Shown piece by piece: positions 10,314-22,411 of a stretch of DNA of 64,000 nt. Position 1 is the stretch's first letter. The number at the start of each line of letters is the position of its first letter. Below the pieces are notes generated by a model. It was not told the origin of the DNA. It saw only the letters and a program-made list of their open reading frames with translations, and did not search any database. Position numbers and translations under genes: made by a program. The DNA is from Saxidomus purpurata (taxonomy: Eukaryota > Mollusca > Bivalvia > Venerida > Veneridae): contig JAFMSR010000015.1 of NCBI GenBank assembly GCA_022818135.1, forward strand, positions 25,956,127 through 26,020,126, read 5' to 3'.

Positions 10314-13300
10314 CTGGTAATACTCGTCGCTCTATGACCCATGCAATCCAATTGGTGTATATAGACGCGTATTTACATGCAAAAAGATGTGATCCTAAAT
10401 AACTGTGATACATTCTCAGAGGATTCTCAGATAAGGCGCATGTATTGTGGAAGCAATAAAACATTTACATTAACATGTGGCTTTACAGGCCTTTACATGG
10501 ATGAACTTATAATAACATTTCATTGTGTTAATGACGCATTTAACATTGGGTAAAACAATGATTGTGATTTGATGAACGTGGTGAACGTTAAGTGAAATGC
10601 ATAGACAATTTATATAAATGGGCTTCATATCAAATGTTTTTTGCTTCGCGGTAAAACAATATTATACATGTACTTTTATAAACATTTTACGTTTAGATGG
10701 TTTGTTTTAATTTGTTTAGAGTGGATGTTGATGAAATCGGTTAAGCGAGGTACATTAATACCAACGTCTAGCGAGAAACTTTATAACTAGAGCAAAGCTA
10801 ATTATTCAAAACATTTGAAAACATCGCTTTTTTAGCTACAAATAAAATATTATATAGAAAATCCTACTTCGTTATATTTAGTTTTGAAAAGTATAATTGT
10901 CGTGAAAAGAGTCTCGTAAAATAGATCTAATTGTGCGACATAGAAAGCATTTATCGCTTCACAGCAGTGTTCCAGTTTGCTATGCATTAAAGCTATGCAT
11001 TAAGTGCACATTCGCCTTCAGAATATTTCAAAGATTGTCTCAATGGAACGTTGATTAATTTACAGACGACCAGACCGGAGCATGCCAGCTGTAAATCTAT
11101 ATTCAAAGACTGTAAAATTTGATTTATATTATTAAACTAGATATTGGACTCAATTGTTTTTGATATTTCTGACCTATACAGCGACAAACAGCGAGTACGA
11201 TATTCTCTACATGTAATTACATATTTTTTAAATATTGTCAGTATCTTGTTTTATGTCACTCTTTATATTGTTTATGTTGATTGTTTCGTTTTTGCGAGCA
11301 ATTTATCACACACAGCTAGCGCGGTAAAGCTCGGTCAAATAGATATCATCTTGCGCGTCCTTGAACATCTTCATCGTAGAGTTTACTTAACTCAATTTAT
11401 ACACACCATAACAATCGACTTACTAATAACCAAAGCAAATAAATCAAAGCAATATTGTTCGATTAGCCTTGATGCAAAGCAACATGGTCATATAACACTA
11501 CCATAAATAATCTCTCCTGACATTTATTACATCCTAGACGCACTGTACGCCTGATATTGATCTATACAAGAACCACTAAACTGTGATGGTCCTAGGTTTA
11601 GTTGCATGTCTGCATATATTATCGCTCCTGCGATGTTTTGCTTTCATTTCACACGTCCTTTCACTTTATAATGTTTTGGCATTCAAAGGTTGATTGTTCA
11701 ATATGTGATAAGTGTGAAATTATGGTTTACATCTGCTTTGTTAGGTTGGTAGATTATGTATACTATATACAAACACTCGGACAGGTCTTTTGCATAGCCT
11801 AGATTTTTTTCCAAAATATGTTGCCCCATACTCTGTTACCTGATGGTAAATTCCACTTTCATATCATATCATAAATTATACGTTCTAGTATTGTCCATGC
11901 TTTACACAAAAATGTGGAAATCGTATTCGGTAAAAACTTATTAATCACACTTTTAAATAGTAAGAACTCACTGTAAATGTTTTTCATACATGGTATACTG
12001 TCAAAGATTCTGTTATACAAAGGAAATTATTTTGTAACATTACTTTTAGTATGGGCTTCCGGGAAAAAAGAGAAAAAAATTGACAAAACATTGTTTGAAC
12101 TGTAAGATTATTTCGATTTGTACGTATAAACACATTGTTTGTAAACACATGTATGCCATGTTTACATTTTATATATAATTGAAAAAATAACTTCTGGCTC
12201 AGCTCTGAGGATTTGAAGTTTCGACCGGTATCTTCGTTTTTATTTAGAAATTTAATTGGGATGTTCTCTTTCGTCTAGGATATTTCGGTATTACAAAAAT
12301 ACAAAAAAGAAAAAAGATATTTTTTATAATGCTTTTTAAATTAAATGACGGATACATATTGTAAGTAATAATTATAGTTAAGAGGAGAGAGTCTGAAACT
12401 GATGAAATTGGCATGCATGTGTGTTGACGGGATGTCGAGATATTTTGGAAAATGATAGTGTAAATACAACGAGATATGTAAAGTCATTCATCAAGGAATC
12501 ACCAATTTTGCATAAGCAAGAAAAGCCTATTACATTTTGCTGAAAATTACAAAACAAGATTGCCACGGCAGTTTAAATGGCAGTTAAATGATTTGGAGAT
12601 ACTTAAAGAATGAGTGTAGAATAAGCCTAAAAGTTTATCAGAACTATCTGATAACCCTTAGATTAACACTGATATCTTTATCACACCTTTGAAATGTTGT
12701 ACTTCAAAGTGATCGGCGTATTACTAAACGTTACATGTTGTCTATTGTTCAAAGCTCAACCAATTAGACAACGACAGTCCAATATAATATACTATGTTTT
12801 CTTTTTTCAAAACATTAGGTAAGAAGATATACAGTTAGGTTTTTCAGTCTTACAGTGCAAGAGCATACTATCCAATCGGAAATGTACCCTAGCATTATGC
12901 GAACAAAATAATTTGTATAGCTTAGACTTTTCATAAAACAATCGAATTTAGAATTAAATTCAGTTATCCCGTGAATGCCCTCAGGTGGTCTGACCAGACC
13001 TCGCTCAGGAGAACATTACGTTGTTGATACTGATCAAAGTCCGTTGATGGGACATGAACCGGGCATATCCAAACCTTTACAGCTGCCACTTCGCCCCACT
13101 TCGCGTAGGGTGAACTTTATCCTTCTATAAAATGCAACTATGGCTCTACTTTTTCGAATCTGTAAACATTTTATCCCCAAAATAAGAAAACAGAATATAA
13201 AGTAGCCTCACCACCATATAATATTACAGAACTACAATGTAAATCATTTAACAACACAGTAAATCTATAACAACATACTATTTATTTCACATAATGACCA

Positions 13301-13375
13301 TTATCTTTAAACATAGACCAGTCATTGGACAGCAAAAAGAATTTATTTTCGTATGGAACAAGTGCACAGATAGTC

Positions 13376-13479
13376 ATAAAAAGAAATGAAGAATAAATGT
13401 AAGTACTCAATACCAATACCAATAGTCAATGAAAGGAAAGAAGAGCAAATGTAAGTACTGAATACCAATATATATGAGC
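13376..13479 (+). repeat. 52-bp tandem duplication private to copy B
   Basis: The word aaatgtaagtact occurs at 13395 and again at 13447, each followed by aataccaata; copy A has a single version at 7945. The second unit has drifted (agagc for agaat), so the doubling is not very recent. Confidence 0.75.
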
Positions 13480-14140
13480 TTAAAACGTATCAGATGTCTA
13501 CAGATCAGTTAATGTTATAAGCATAAATGCAAAAACACATCAAGGTTCATGAGCATTGCATCTAAGAAACTTTATAGCCCAAAGTTATATACGACAAGAT
13601 GGCAATCATTTAAGCAAATATTACGAAAACTGTTATTATGTTTATACTGTACCTTATGCACACAATGAAATATATTTGAAACACAATTTATTTATTTATT
13701 GTTTAAATAATTTGTACGCAAATAATTCATAAATACGAATATAGACGTGATTGCTACAGCTTAACAAGTTTTGAAAATACTGTTGAATTCTCGTTTGAGG
13801 CTTTTATAATCACCTTCTGTGGTGATCTCCAAACTGCACTCTAAATTAATTTTTAACCTATAGACAATTTGACTTTTGTCAGCTTAAACAATAAATCTAT
13901 AAGAAGTGTTGTCCCATACTTACTTGTTGCTTTTTTGTGTAACTTTTCGAAACTTTAATTTATATGTTCGAGAAAACGACCTACACTTCGTCAAAAAGGT
14001 GTTTTACGAAGTATGAAACCCCAACAGACGCTATTAACATGTACAGCGTTTGTATAGTAACAATCTTACAGATAACAGTGGACAGTGAGTGATTCAATAA
14101 CCAGCAATGGGTAAAGCTGTATGTAAATTTATAATGTTAT

Positions 14141-17100
14141 TTGCTGTTAAAATTTAATAACACTTGGCATACAGCAGCTTTCACTTTCGATGATAGGAAC
14201 GAGTATTGAGTCTGTGAGTTTCAAAAGGATAAAAAGCAAGCACTCGTCGCTCTCTGAGATATACACTCCAATTGTAGTATATAGAAGCGCATTTACATAC
14301 AAATAGATGTGATCCTAAATAACTGTGATACATTCTGACAGGATTTTCAGATAAGGCGCATGTATTGCGGAGGCGATGAAACATGAACATTTACGTGTGG
14401 CTTTATAGGCCCTAACATGGATGAGCTTATAATAGCATTTCATTGTATTAATGACGCTTTTAACATCGGATGAATGTGGTTAACGTTAATTTAAATTCAT
14501 AGACAATTGATATAAATGTGGTTCATGTCAAATGTATTTTGCTTCGCGGTAACATAATTCTGCTATTATTTAATCATGACGACTCTCAATGTCTAAACGG
14601 TGCTAGACACCATACACATCAATGAAATACATGTACTTTTATAAACATTTTACGTCTACATAATTTGTTTAATTAGTTTTAAGCGGATGTTGATGAAATC
14701 GGTTAAGCGAGGTACACTTATACCAATGTCTGGCGAGAAACTTAATTACTAGCGCAAAGTTAATCATTTAAAATAATTGAAAACATTGATTGTTTAGCCC
14801 CAACAAATGTCGTGAAAAAAGTCTCGTAAAACAAATCTAATTGTGCGACATATAAAACATTTATCGCTTCATAGAAGTGTTCCAGTTTGCTATGCATTAA
14901 GTGCACATTCATCTTCAAAATGTTTCAAAGATTGTCTCAATGGAACATTGATTAATATACAGACGACCGGACCGGAGCATGCCAGCTGTAAATCTATATT
15001 CAAAGACTGTAAAATTTGATTTATATTATTAAACGAGATAGAAGCCTCAATTATTTGGATATTTCTGACCTATACAACGACATACAGCGAGTACGATTTT
15101 CTCTTAATGTAATTGCATTCTTTTTCGAACATTTTCTGTATCTTGTTTTCTTTCATGGTCTTTATTGTTTTTGCTGATGTGTTTTTTTTTTGCGAATAAT
15201 TCATCACACGCGGTAAAGCACAACAAGAAACACATATCATCATGCACGTCCTTGGACATCATCATTGTAGAGTATGCTTAACTCAATTTATACACACCAT
15301 AAAATCGACTACTAATAATCAAAGCAAATAAATCATTGCAACATAGTTTGGGGTTGTTCGATTAGCCTTGATGCAAAGCAACATGGTCATATAACACTAC
15401 CATAAATAATCTCTCCTGACATTTATTACATCCTAGACGCCCTGTACGCCTGATATTGATCTATACAAGAACCAGTAAACGGTGATGGTACTAGGTTAAA
15501 TGCATCTCTGCATATAGTATCACTCCTGACATTCCTGCTTTCAGTTCACACGTCCTATAACCTTAAAGCTGTTTTGAGGTTCAGAATATACATTTAGTCC
15601 TTTGACACCATTCCGCTTTGTTATCATTTAGATTATGTACACACAATGTACATTTTGAAATGTCCTTTGCATATCTTTAAAGAAGAAACAATGACCCTTA
15701 TGACATAGACATGTAGGCCCCTAGCTGTTAAAAGAATAATGCTTGTTAGGCATCTGTGTCACACACGTTTGTCATGAGCATGACCCTTTGCAATTGTTTA
15801 ACCGTTTCCTATACACCTTGGATGATTGAAGAGAAAGACATATCAACGAATGTTCAGACTACGTTAAACTTTGATTTTACGTAAATTACATGTTTAAGTT
15901 CTTATCAATTTTTGGCGGCTTACATTAAAGCATTTACCATATTTGCACAGAAATTGTGGAAATCTTCTCCGATAAAACCTAAATATATTAAACTCGTACG
16001 AGTAAATATTTTTCATGTATACTGTAAAAGCAGTGTTTCAATTCAATACTACCAAAGAAGTGATTTTGTAAAACTTTCTTTCCTGTGAGTTCTGATAATA
16101 AATTGCACGTTATGAATAACAAAAAGATTTGAAAGGAAAGATTGTTTCGATTGGTACTTCTAAATACATTCTTTGTGAACACGTGAAAGCATGAGATGTT
16201 TACATTTATTTATAATTGCAAAATTAACTTCTGACTCAGCTCTGAAAACTGTTATTTAAGTTCAATTTCTTTGACGAAATTTAATTAGTCTGACAGCAGT
16301 TCTCAAAGAGCAAAACTTGATTGAATCATTTCTCTCGAAGGGGAACAGTCTTTACGTAATATCCGGTTCTTAAAAAGCTATTTCAGACACATGTGTACTT
16401 CTTTGAGGTTCCAATCTCTTTGTGTTCTTTTATTAAGAAATTTAATTAGTCTCTTCTCTTTCGACTATGCTGTTCCGGTTTTACAATAAAAGCTAGATCC
16501 TTTTTTATCATGGTTCTGAATCTGATTTACTGGTACATCTTGTAAGTAATTACTGTAGGTAAATAGGAAAGAGCCACAAAATGATAAAATTGGCATTCAA
16601 TTTTCGAAATACTTAAAATGTATGATGACGGAATGTCGGGATATTTTGGAAAATAATAGTGTAAATACGACGAGTAATATAAACTTTAAGTCGTTCCTGA
16701 AATAGCAACCGTTAATTTAAATATGGAAGAAAATAGATGCTTATCGTTCATGTTTGCTTTAAATAACATAAACGATTGTATAGTTTAGACGTGTTTTGGC
16801 AGTTACAAGATTTAGATACCAGAAAAATGTTTCTAGAAATGGCCTAAAATATTAGCAGAAGTGTTTATCAGAAAGATTAAGTGTCTGACAACATGAAAGC
16901 TAACATTTAGATGAAACATTGAGATTTTAATCACAATTTAATCGTTGTTCTGAACGTTATATGTTTTCTTTGTTCTTATCAAAACAATCATTGAAGGACC
17001 CCCGAATGTGGTTTACAAATGTGAAATAATTTTACCTTATATATACAAACTTTCGACAAATGTGAGACATATTTGTAAAGCATTTAGGGTCAACATTTAA

Positions 17101-17700
17101 CATTTAAGACCATTTTCACATTGGAGAAACGACACCCCCTCCCCTCCCTCTATAGAATAGTTGGCTGCCCTGTATAATATATGAATCTTTCTCTTTTTAC
17201 CAAGATATGAAGACATACAATTAACCTTTCAGTCTAAAAGTGCAAGGACAAAGTTTTTTTCTTTTATTTAGCTCTAGGTACAATTCCTGTCTTTGATTAA
17301 TCATTTTGTCAGCCAATAAGGTGGTCCGAATTGATTGTTGGCTGTTGATATATTTCTGTAACCACTCAAAACTTTAATTCGGTTTTGCGTGCAATTGAAC
17401 TTTATTCGTCAGAAAAGTTTTTCAAAGTTATGATTTTCAAACATACATGATGGAAAACAATTTTGAGCGCAAACGATGATTTAACAATTAGCAATAGGTA
17501 GAGTGATATGTACATTAATTATGTTTCTGATGTAGAGTTTTAGTGCAGCACTTCACATACATAACCTGATGTCAAATTTGCCATTTTACAAAATTATACT
17601 AATGTCATATTTGTTTACCTTTGTGTAATACACTACACTGAAGTTGCCATTTGTTGCCGGAAACGACGTAACCAGGATAACATGAAATACGCCCTTTCAT
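14141..17700 (+). repeat. locally triplicated block, copy C
   Basis: Third head-to-tail copy, starting with tgctgttaaaatttaataacacttggcatacagc-type sequence also seen at 3417 in copy A. It matches B closely over 14450-15060, and A and B over 15355-15540. It keeps the right end (17490-17690: ttaattatgtttctgatg, cataacctgatgtcaaat, ggaaacgacgta) that A has and B lost. It has a private ~230-base segment at 15690-15920. It lacks the part corresponding to 7260-8410 of A. No open frame is conserved. Confidence 0.78.
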
Positions 17701-18510
17701 TCAATTGTGATATTAACTTTGCTGCTAAACTACCAAAACGTAGGAGATAGTTAATCAGACATACAGAGTAATCAATTGCTATCAATATTAAACATACAAA
17801 ATAGTTGTCTACAATAGTCATTTAATTTATGTTGCTCGTAAGGCATAACCGCTTTGAAGCTTTTTAAATAAGTCAACCTGTGTTTACATTGACCGATTAA
17901 TGGTTTCACAAATAATGCATATACCACAAAAATGTTTGAAACGTTGATAGACACCTTTCAGAATGCCACCAACAGCATCTAACGTCTTATTGTGAAAAAG
18001 GCCATTCTGCATATACATATTGATAACATAGACCTACACTGTGGTTAGTGTACACAATTTAGATTTCTAACAATTAATTATAACCACATCTTAAAAATAG
18101 ATTCACTTTACAGAACGATGTCTTTTATTGTTTTAGCTAATAGAATTTTAAGTGTTTTATAAAACATAAATTTCAAGCCTATGATTAATGTTTTAGATTC
18201 ATACACTATTGTCAGTGAAGTGTTCATCTAAAAAGTTAACAACAGTAATCACAAAAAAGAATGCTTACAAAGTTCTAGTAATAAAGTTTATAGATAGATA
18301 ATTATTATAACAAAACAGGAATAATAGAATTCATAATAAAATGTACGAAAATAATAACCCAAAAACGTATTGAATGACTGTATCACCTATCATTATAACT
18401 GTTAAGATAAGAAGCCATAAAGTGAAGGTACCGGTGCATACAGTAACGTCATTAATTATCACAATAAATCACTTGCAATATTGACTGTCTTCCTGAAAAC
18501 TAACGGTTAC
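17700..18510. other. no gene recognised
   Basis: AT-rich flank after the triplication. Short overlapping minus-strand frames at 17633-17954 straddle the end of copy C and show no domain or splice context. Confidence 0.45.
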
Positions 18511-18516
18511 AATGTA

Positions 18517-18696
18517 CAGTCAAACCTGTGTTAAACACCACCTCCGAATAGAGATCACCCTGCGAATAAAGACCAGCAGGGAGATCACCGTGCACTATTA
18601 TTATATAGTAGTCACACCTGTGAATATAGACCACCTGTAAACAAAGACCACATTTGTAGCTTCCTAACAGTGGTCTTTGATTCACAGGTTTGATTG
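18517..18696. mobile_element. TA-flanked MITE with cagtcaaacctgt ends
   Basis: Left end cagtcaaacctgtg and right end cacaggtttgattg are inverted repeats with one mismatch, flanked by TA at 18515-18516 and 18697-18698. The 180-base body contains several degenerate copies of an aaagaccac/gatcacc unit about 24 bases apart. CAGT-starting ends plus TA target sites point to a Tc1/mariner-type non-autonomous element. Elements with this end sequence are, from general recollection, widespread in marine invertebrates. Confidence 0.8.
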
Positions 18697-18699
18697 TAA

Positions 18700-21600
18700 T
18701 CGAATAACGGAACTGTAAACTAATATGCTCCAAAACACCTTTTTTTCTGAATACGCGCAATAACTTTAAACTACCTCATTGTATAACAGAGTTATGTTTC
18801 GGGAAAAAAAACGGGTTGTTTCATAAAATATAAAATGTATAAAAACCGTCTCTCTCGAATGTAGCTTTATGACTTGACATGAAAATTCGCGAATACGTAT
18901 GGTTCACTATTTCACCGTCTTAAAGGGCATAAAATCGTTCTTAATCAAACATAAAGACAACAAACTACCAAGTTTCAAGTTCAGTCTGTTAACCGACATT
19001 ACACTATTCAGAGACAGTTTCAGTTAGGGACATTTACATATTTATATGTGTAGCTTGCATATATTTCATTTGAAAAAATGAAGCTATACTTCTCTGTCTT
19101 TTTTAAGATAAAGATATCTTATGTTGTAACACTTAACGCTACAGGTGCATCATTCCACAGAACCGACCCAGAAAGAGCCATTATTAACAAAGGACGATGT
19201 ACAGACTGTAGATGTTCAATAACACTGACACAAAAGAAACTCTTGTCGGAATGATTAGTTTGTGTTGGAAGTGCTTGCGTAAGTGCTTATAGATAGCAGC
19301 TCGGTGAGACTTCCAAATTAGCACGTTTTTAGGAATTGAATTACTTTTTTAATCTTTCAATTATTGTTTAGCTAAGAATAAACACTGCGACAGCTTCATA
19401 ATTTCATTAACATTTCGGACCGTTCAAGTTAATACTGGAAATGTACGTTATGTATTGACAATCGCACATGTTACAATATTAGACGTTAGAGAAGTTCAAG
19501 CGTATTATGGTAGCAATCAATCATACAAACTGTCAAAACATCTCTAGCTAAAAGGCAATTATAGAAATTGCATTGCTTGATTTAGTGTTTGCATAACTCA
19601 TTGTGTTCAGCTAAGAAAAGTACAAAAACTGCATTTATTTTTGACATGTTTTAGCTTAAAAAAATCCAAACGCGTATCATTTAGCTGTTGCTATTCCTAT
19701 GGAATATTTCCAAGAGTAGGATAAAAAATAGTCTCTTGTACACAATTAGCATGTTTTGACTTTCCACCGCTAGTTACATGTAATATAACTTTTTGAAATT
19801 CAATAAAATCAATACGTACTATAATGTTAGAGGTCTATTTCGCGTGTAAGGTATGTAACATAACGAGTTACTTTTGAACTAGCGATACTGAAGAATTGAA
19901 AAAGAATAACATAACATCCTAATCCAACCTTCGTTTGGAAAAAAAACGTTCTTCATCGAGTATTTCGTAATTATTGTCTTTCCGGTGTGGAAACTAAGTC
20001 CTTGTTACTGTAAGCAATCATTACATGATATGTACCCAAATTGTTAAGTTTAGAATCTATTCTTCTATTTTCCATACAAACCAACAAAAGTACAACTACT
20101 TTGATTTCAAGTCTTTCATGTTCGGCCAGGCTATCCTTCTTTTTAGGCAAATAATATGAGCCTTGCATGAGAATGGTTTTTGCACTCGGACAAAACTGGC
20201 ATTGTTTCGTTTAAGGGAATACAGCATAGTGCTCCACAGAGGAACATCTGGCGATTGGTTGTGTCCCAATCGTAACAACTGCTTGTTCGATCTTATGGGT
20301 TTCCAGAGAACAATGAACGATACATTCAAAGGAGACTGAACAGACTGTGCAGACAGATAAATTGCTTGAGGACTTAGTAAAGCATGACTCTCCACCGAAA
20401 ATGCCTTTTTAATGTGAAGAAGATGCAGGGGAATGTAATCTCAAAATTACACACAACTTCCGAAAAATTACACAGAAATAGCAGAACATCTACAAACCTC
20501 AAATTATTTTCACAAAAACTGTTGAAATTGAACGAGATATGCATTTAGGAGAGCATTTTTAATTCCAATATCTGTTCTCTGATGGAAGCTTTTTGAAGTT
20601 GAAATGATCATATCTTAATGTTTCAGAACCAAAGATTAATGGCAGAACTATCTAAGATAGCTATCAATATTTACAGATTATTTTGTATGCGAGCGAGTTA
20701 CAACACTTTTATAAATAAACACTATCTGACGCATTTCTGTCTACTAGGGAAATATAAAAGATTTTAAATCAAATCATTTCAGGCGTTTTAAGTGCGCAAG
20801 TTGCTTTCAGTTCCGGCAAATTTAAATAACAGACACTAAAGTCAAATAAATTGTGTGAGGACTAACGTGAAAAATGTTTTTTACCAAAATACTGACATAT
20901 TAAGTGAGTTCTGACAAGAAACAATTAACATACCTGGAAAAAATAGATTATCACATGCATCAATCTTAGGGAAACGATCTGAAGCCTGATGTGTTTCCTA
21001 CAAGGTTTTGTGGTGAAGATTTATGGCCGAACATTTCTGGGTTCTGTTACATGTTTATCTTTACAGAAATCACGAACAAGAAACACAAAACTTAGGTATG
21101 AGATGAACATGTAGCGAAAATTCAAAAATAAGATAATATTTAAAATCTGATACACAGAAAGTAAAATCTAACGTCAAAACAGTTATATTTATAGATTATG
21201 TTGTTGAAGCTACTTAATCACCATTTTAAACTTTATTAAATGGTTACCTCGCTGTCGGACATGTACTGTGTTCTTACATAAAGTCAGGTAGATAATGTAC
21301 GAAGATTTTGGAAGAAAGACGAAAGGACAAAGACGTCTTGCCAGTCTGAACTTTAGTACATATATTAATACGATAGCATTTCGTACTTTTTATTCATAAT
21401 ATAGACATATGTATTTTACAACTAAATACTTTTCACAACAAATCCTGACCTGTACTTCATTTTGCACACATAATGACTCGCACTTCTGTTCCATCTAATT
21501 TTTTACACAAACACGTATTGGCCGCAATAGGAAGCGAGCTCAAAATAAGCTAATATGCAATTAATTATTTATTAAACTTATGCTAAGTAGTTCACATAAC

Positions 21601-22300
21601 AACCGGTCCAGTTAAGATTTAAGAAAATAGCTGAATTCTAGCTGAACGTGTTGCAATTACAGAAATAACCTAACCTAATGACCACATTTGGGCGAAAAAC
21701 TTTCATGTTACAAAATTCTAAGATACTCATGGGATTCAATCTGCATTTAGCCGGTTACTGGGGGCATAATTCCAGCAAACTCAATTAAATTTAAGCCAAC
21801 TTTATCAAAATACTTGCCAAGGCGTACGTTATTGTTTACTAAAAGGGCAATAAATTTCAACGGTTACATGTATCGAGGGAGATCTGTCAATTAAACAATG
21901 TAGGCTTGCCAGTGTGAGAACTATTTTGTGCCAAGTGTGACTAATATCAATCAAAACAGTTTTTAGATAACAAGGATAGCCCACGATATCCTTTAGCCAT
22001 TTAATGCAGTATACTAAAACCTATGCTCACATTGAGTGTGGTTTAGAACTCATATTTAGATAGCGTAAGTCCTATCTCATAGCAATGAATCTCAAAATTA
22101 TCTTGGAAACAAATATCAGTTTTAAGATAAAATGATTGAAGAGTTCAGTAACGGAGTCATAAAATATCTAGTGAATGAATCGTATGTACAACACCAGCTG
22201 TATTTGCCTAGCTATTTTATCGACTCAAGTCATTATTTCTTTCATAATTAAGTACAAATTGTACTCTAAGGACACACTTCGCTTTCAAGACATTAGTGGG
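18700..22300. other. no confident gene; one GC-richer island
   Basis: Mostly AT-rich. The segment 20165-20400 is richer in G+C and holds a 99-codon minus-strand open frame (20096-20395) with no recognisable domain, plus alternative frames of similar quality. Without splice sites or similarity I do not call it a gene; a decayed exon is possible. Confidence 0.4.
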
Positions 22301-22306
22301 TAAATC

Positions 22307-22411
22307 AGCCAGGAGCATATATCAGTGATCAACTTACTTAGATAATTACCGAAATTCAATACAGTTTTGGAAGACGCAAAGCAGTTTGTCTTTCGCAATA
22401 TGCTCCTGGCT
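22307..22411. mobile_element. short inverted-repeat element (105 bp)
   Basis: A perfect 14-base inverted repeat (agccaggagcatat / atatgctcctggct) bounds a 77-base spacer. Perfect ends with a non-palindromic middle fit a very small MITE. No clear target-site duplication flanks it, so a chance or regulatory palindrome is not excluded. Confidence 0.45.

Larger units (their letters stand above)
8840..14140 (+). repeat. locally triplicated block, copy B
   Basis: Second head-to-tail copy. Weak similarity to copy A's left edge is visible around 8980-9040 (agcagaagcgcaacagtcaaa-type sequence). The block then carries a 1.26-kb inverted-repeat element and rejoins the family near 10321 (actcgtcgctct). 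From 10580 to 11160 it matches copy C closely, including a segment deleted from A. It also has a local doubling of agctatgcatta at about 10980. Its right end is short: after about 14130 it passes into the start of copy C, missing the last ~500 bases seen in A and C. No intact protein-coding frame is conserved with the other copies. Confidence 0.8.

Noticed and set aside
10114..10464. 116-codon minus-strand ORF
   Set aside because: It begins in the triplicated block and ends inside the CGTGCG-rich terminal repeat; no domain.
11144..11506. 120-codon plus-strand ORF in copy B, with a 68-codon relative at 5498-5704
   Set aside because: The shared part is broken by frame-changing length differences between copies and is not open in copy C, so it is conserved as DNA, not as protein.
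20096..20395. 99-codon minus frame in a GC-richer island
   Set aside because: No domain, another frame looks equally protein-like, and there is no second copy or splice evidence; kept only as a note.
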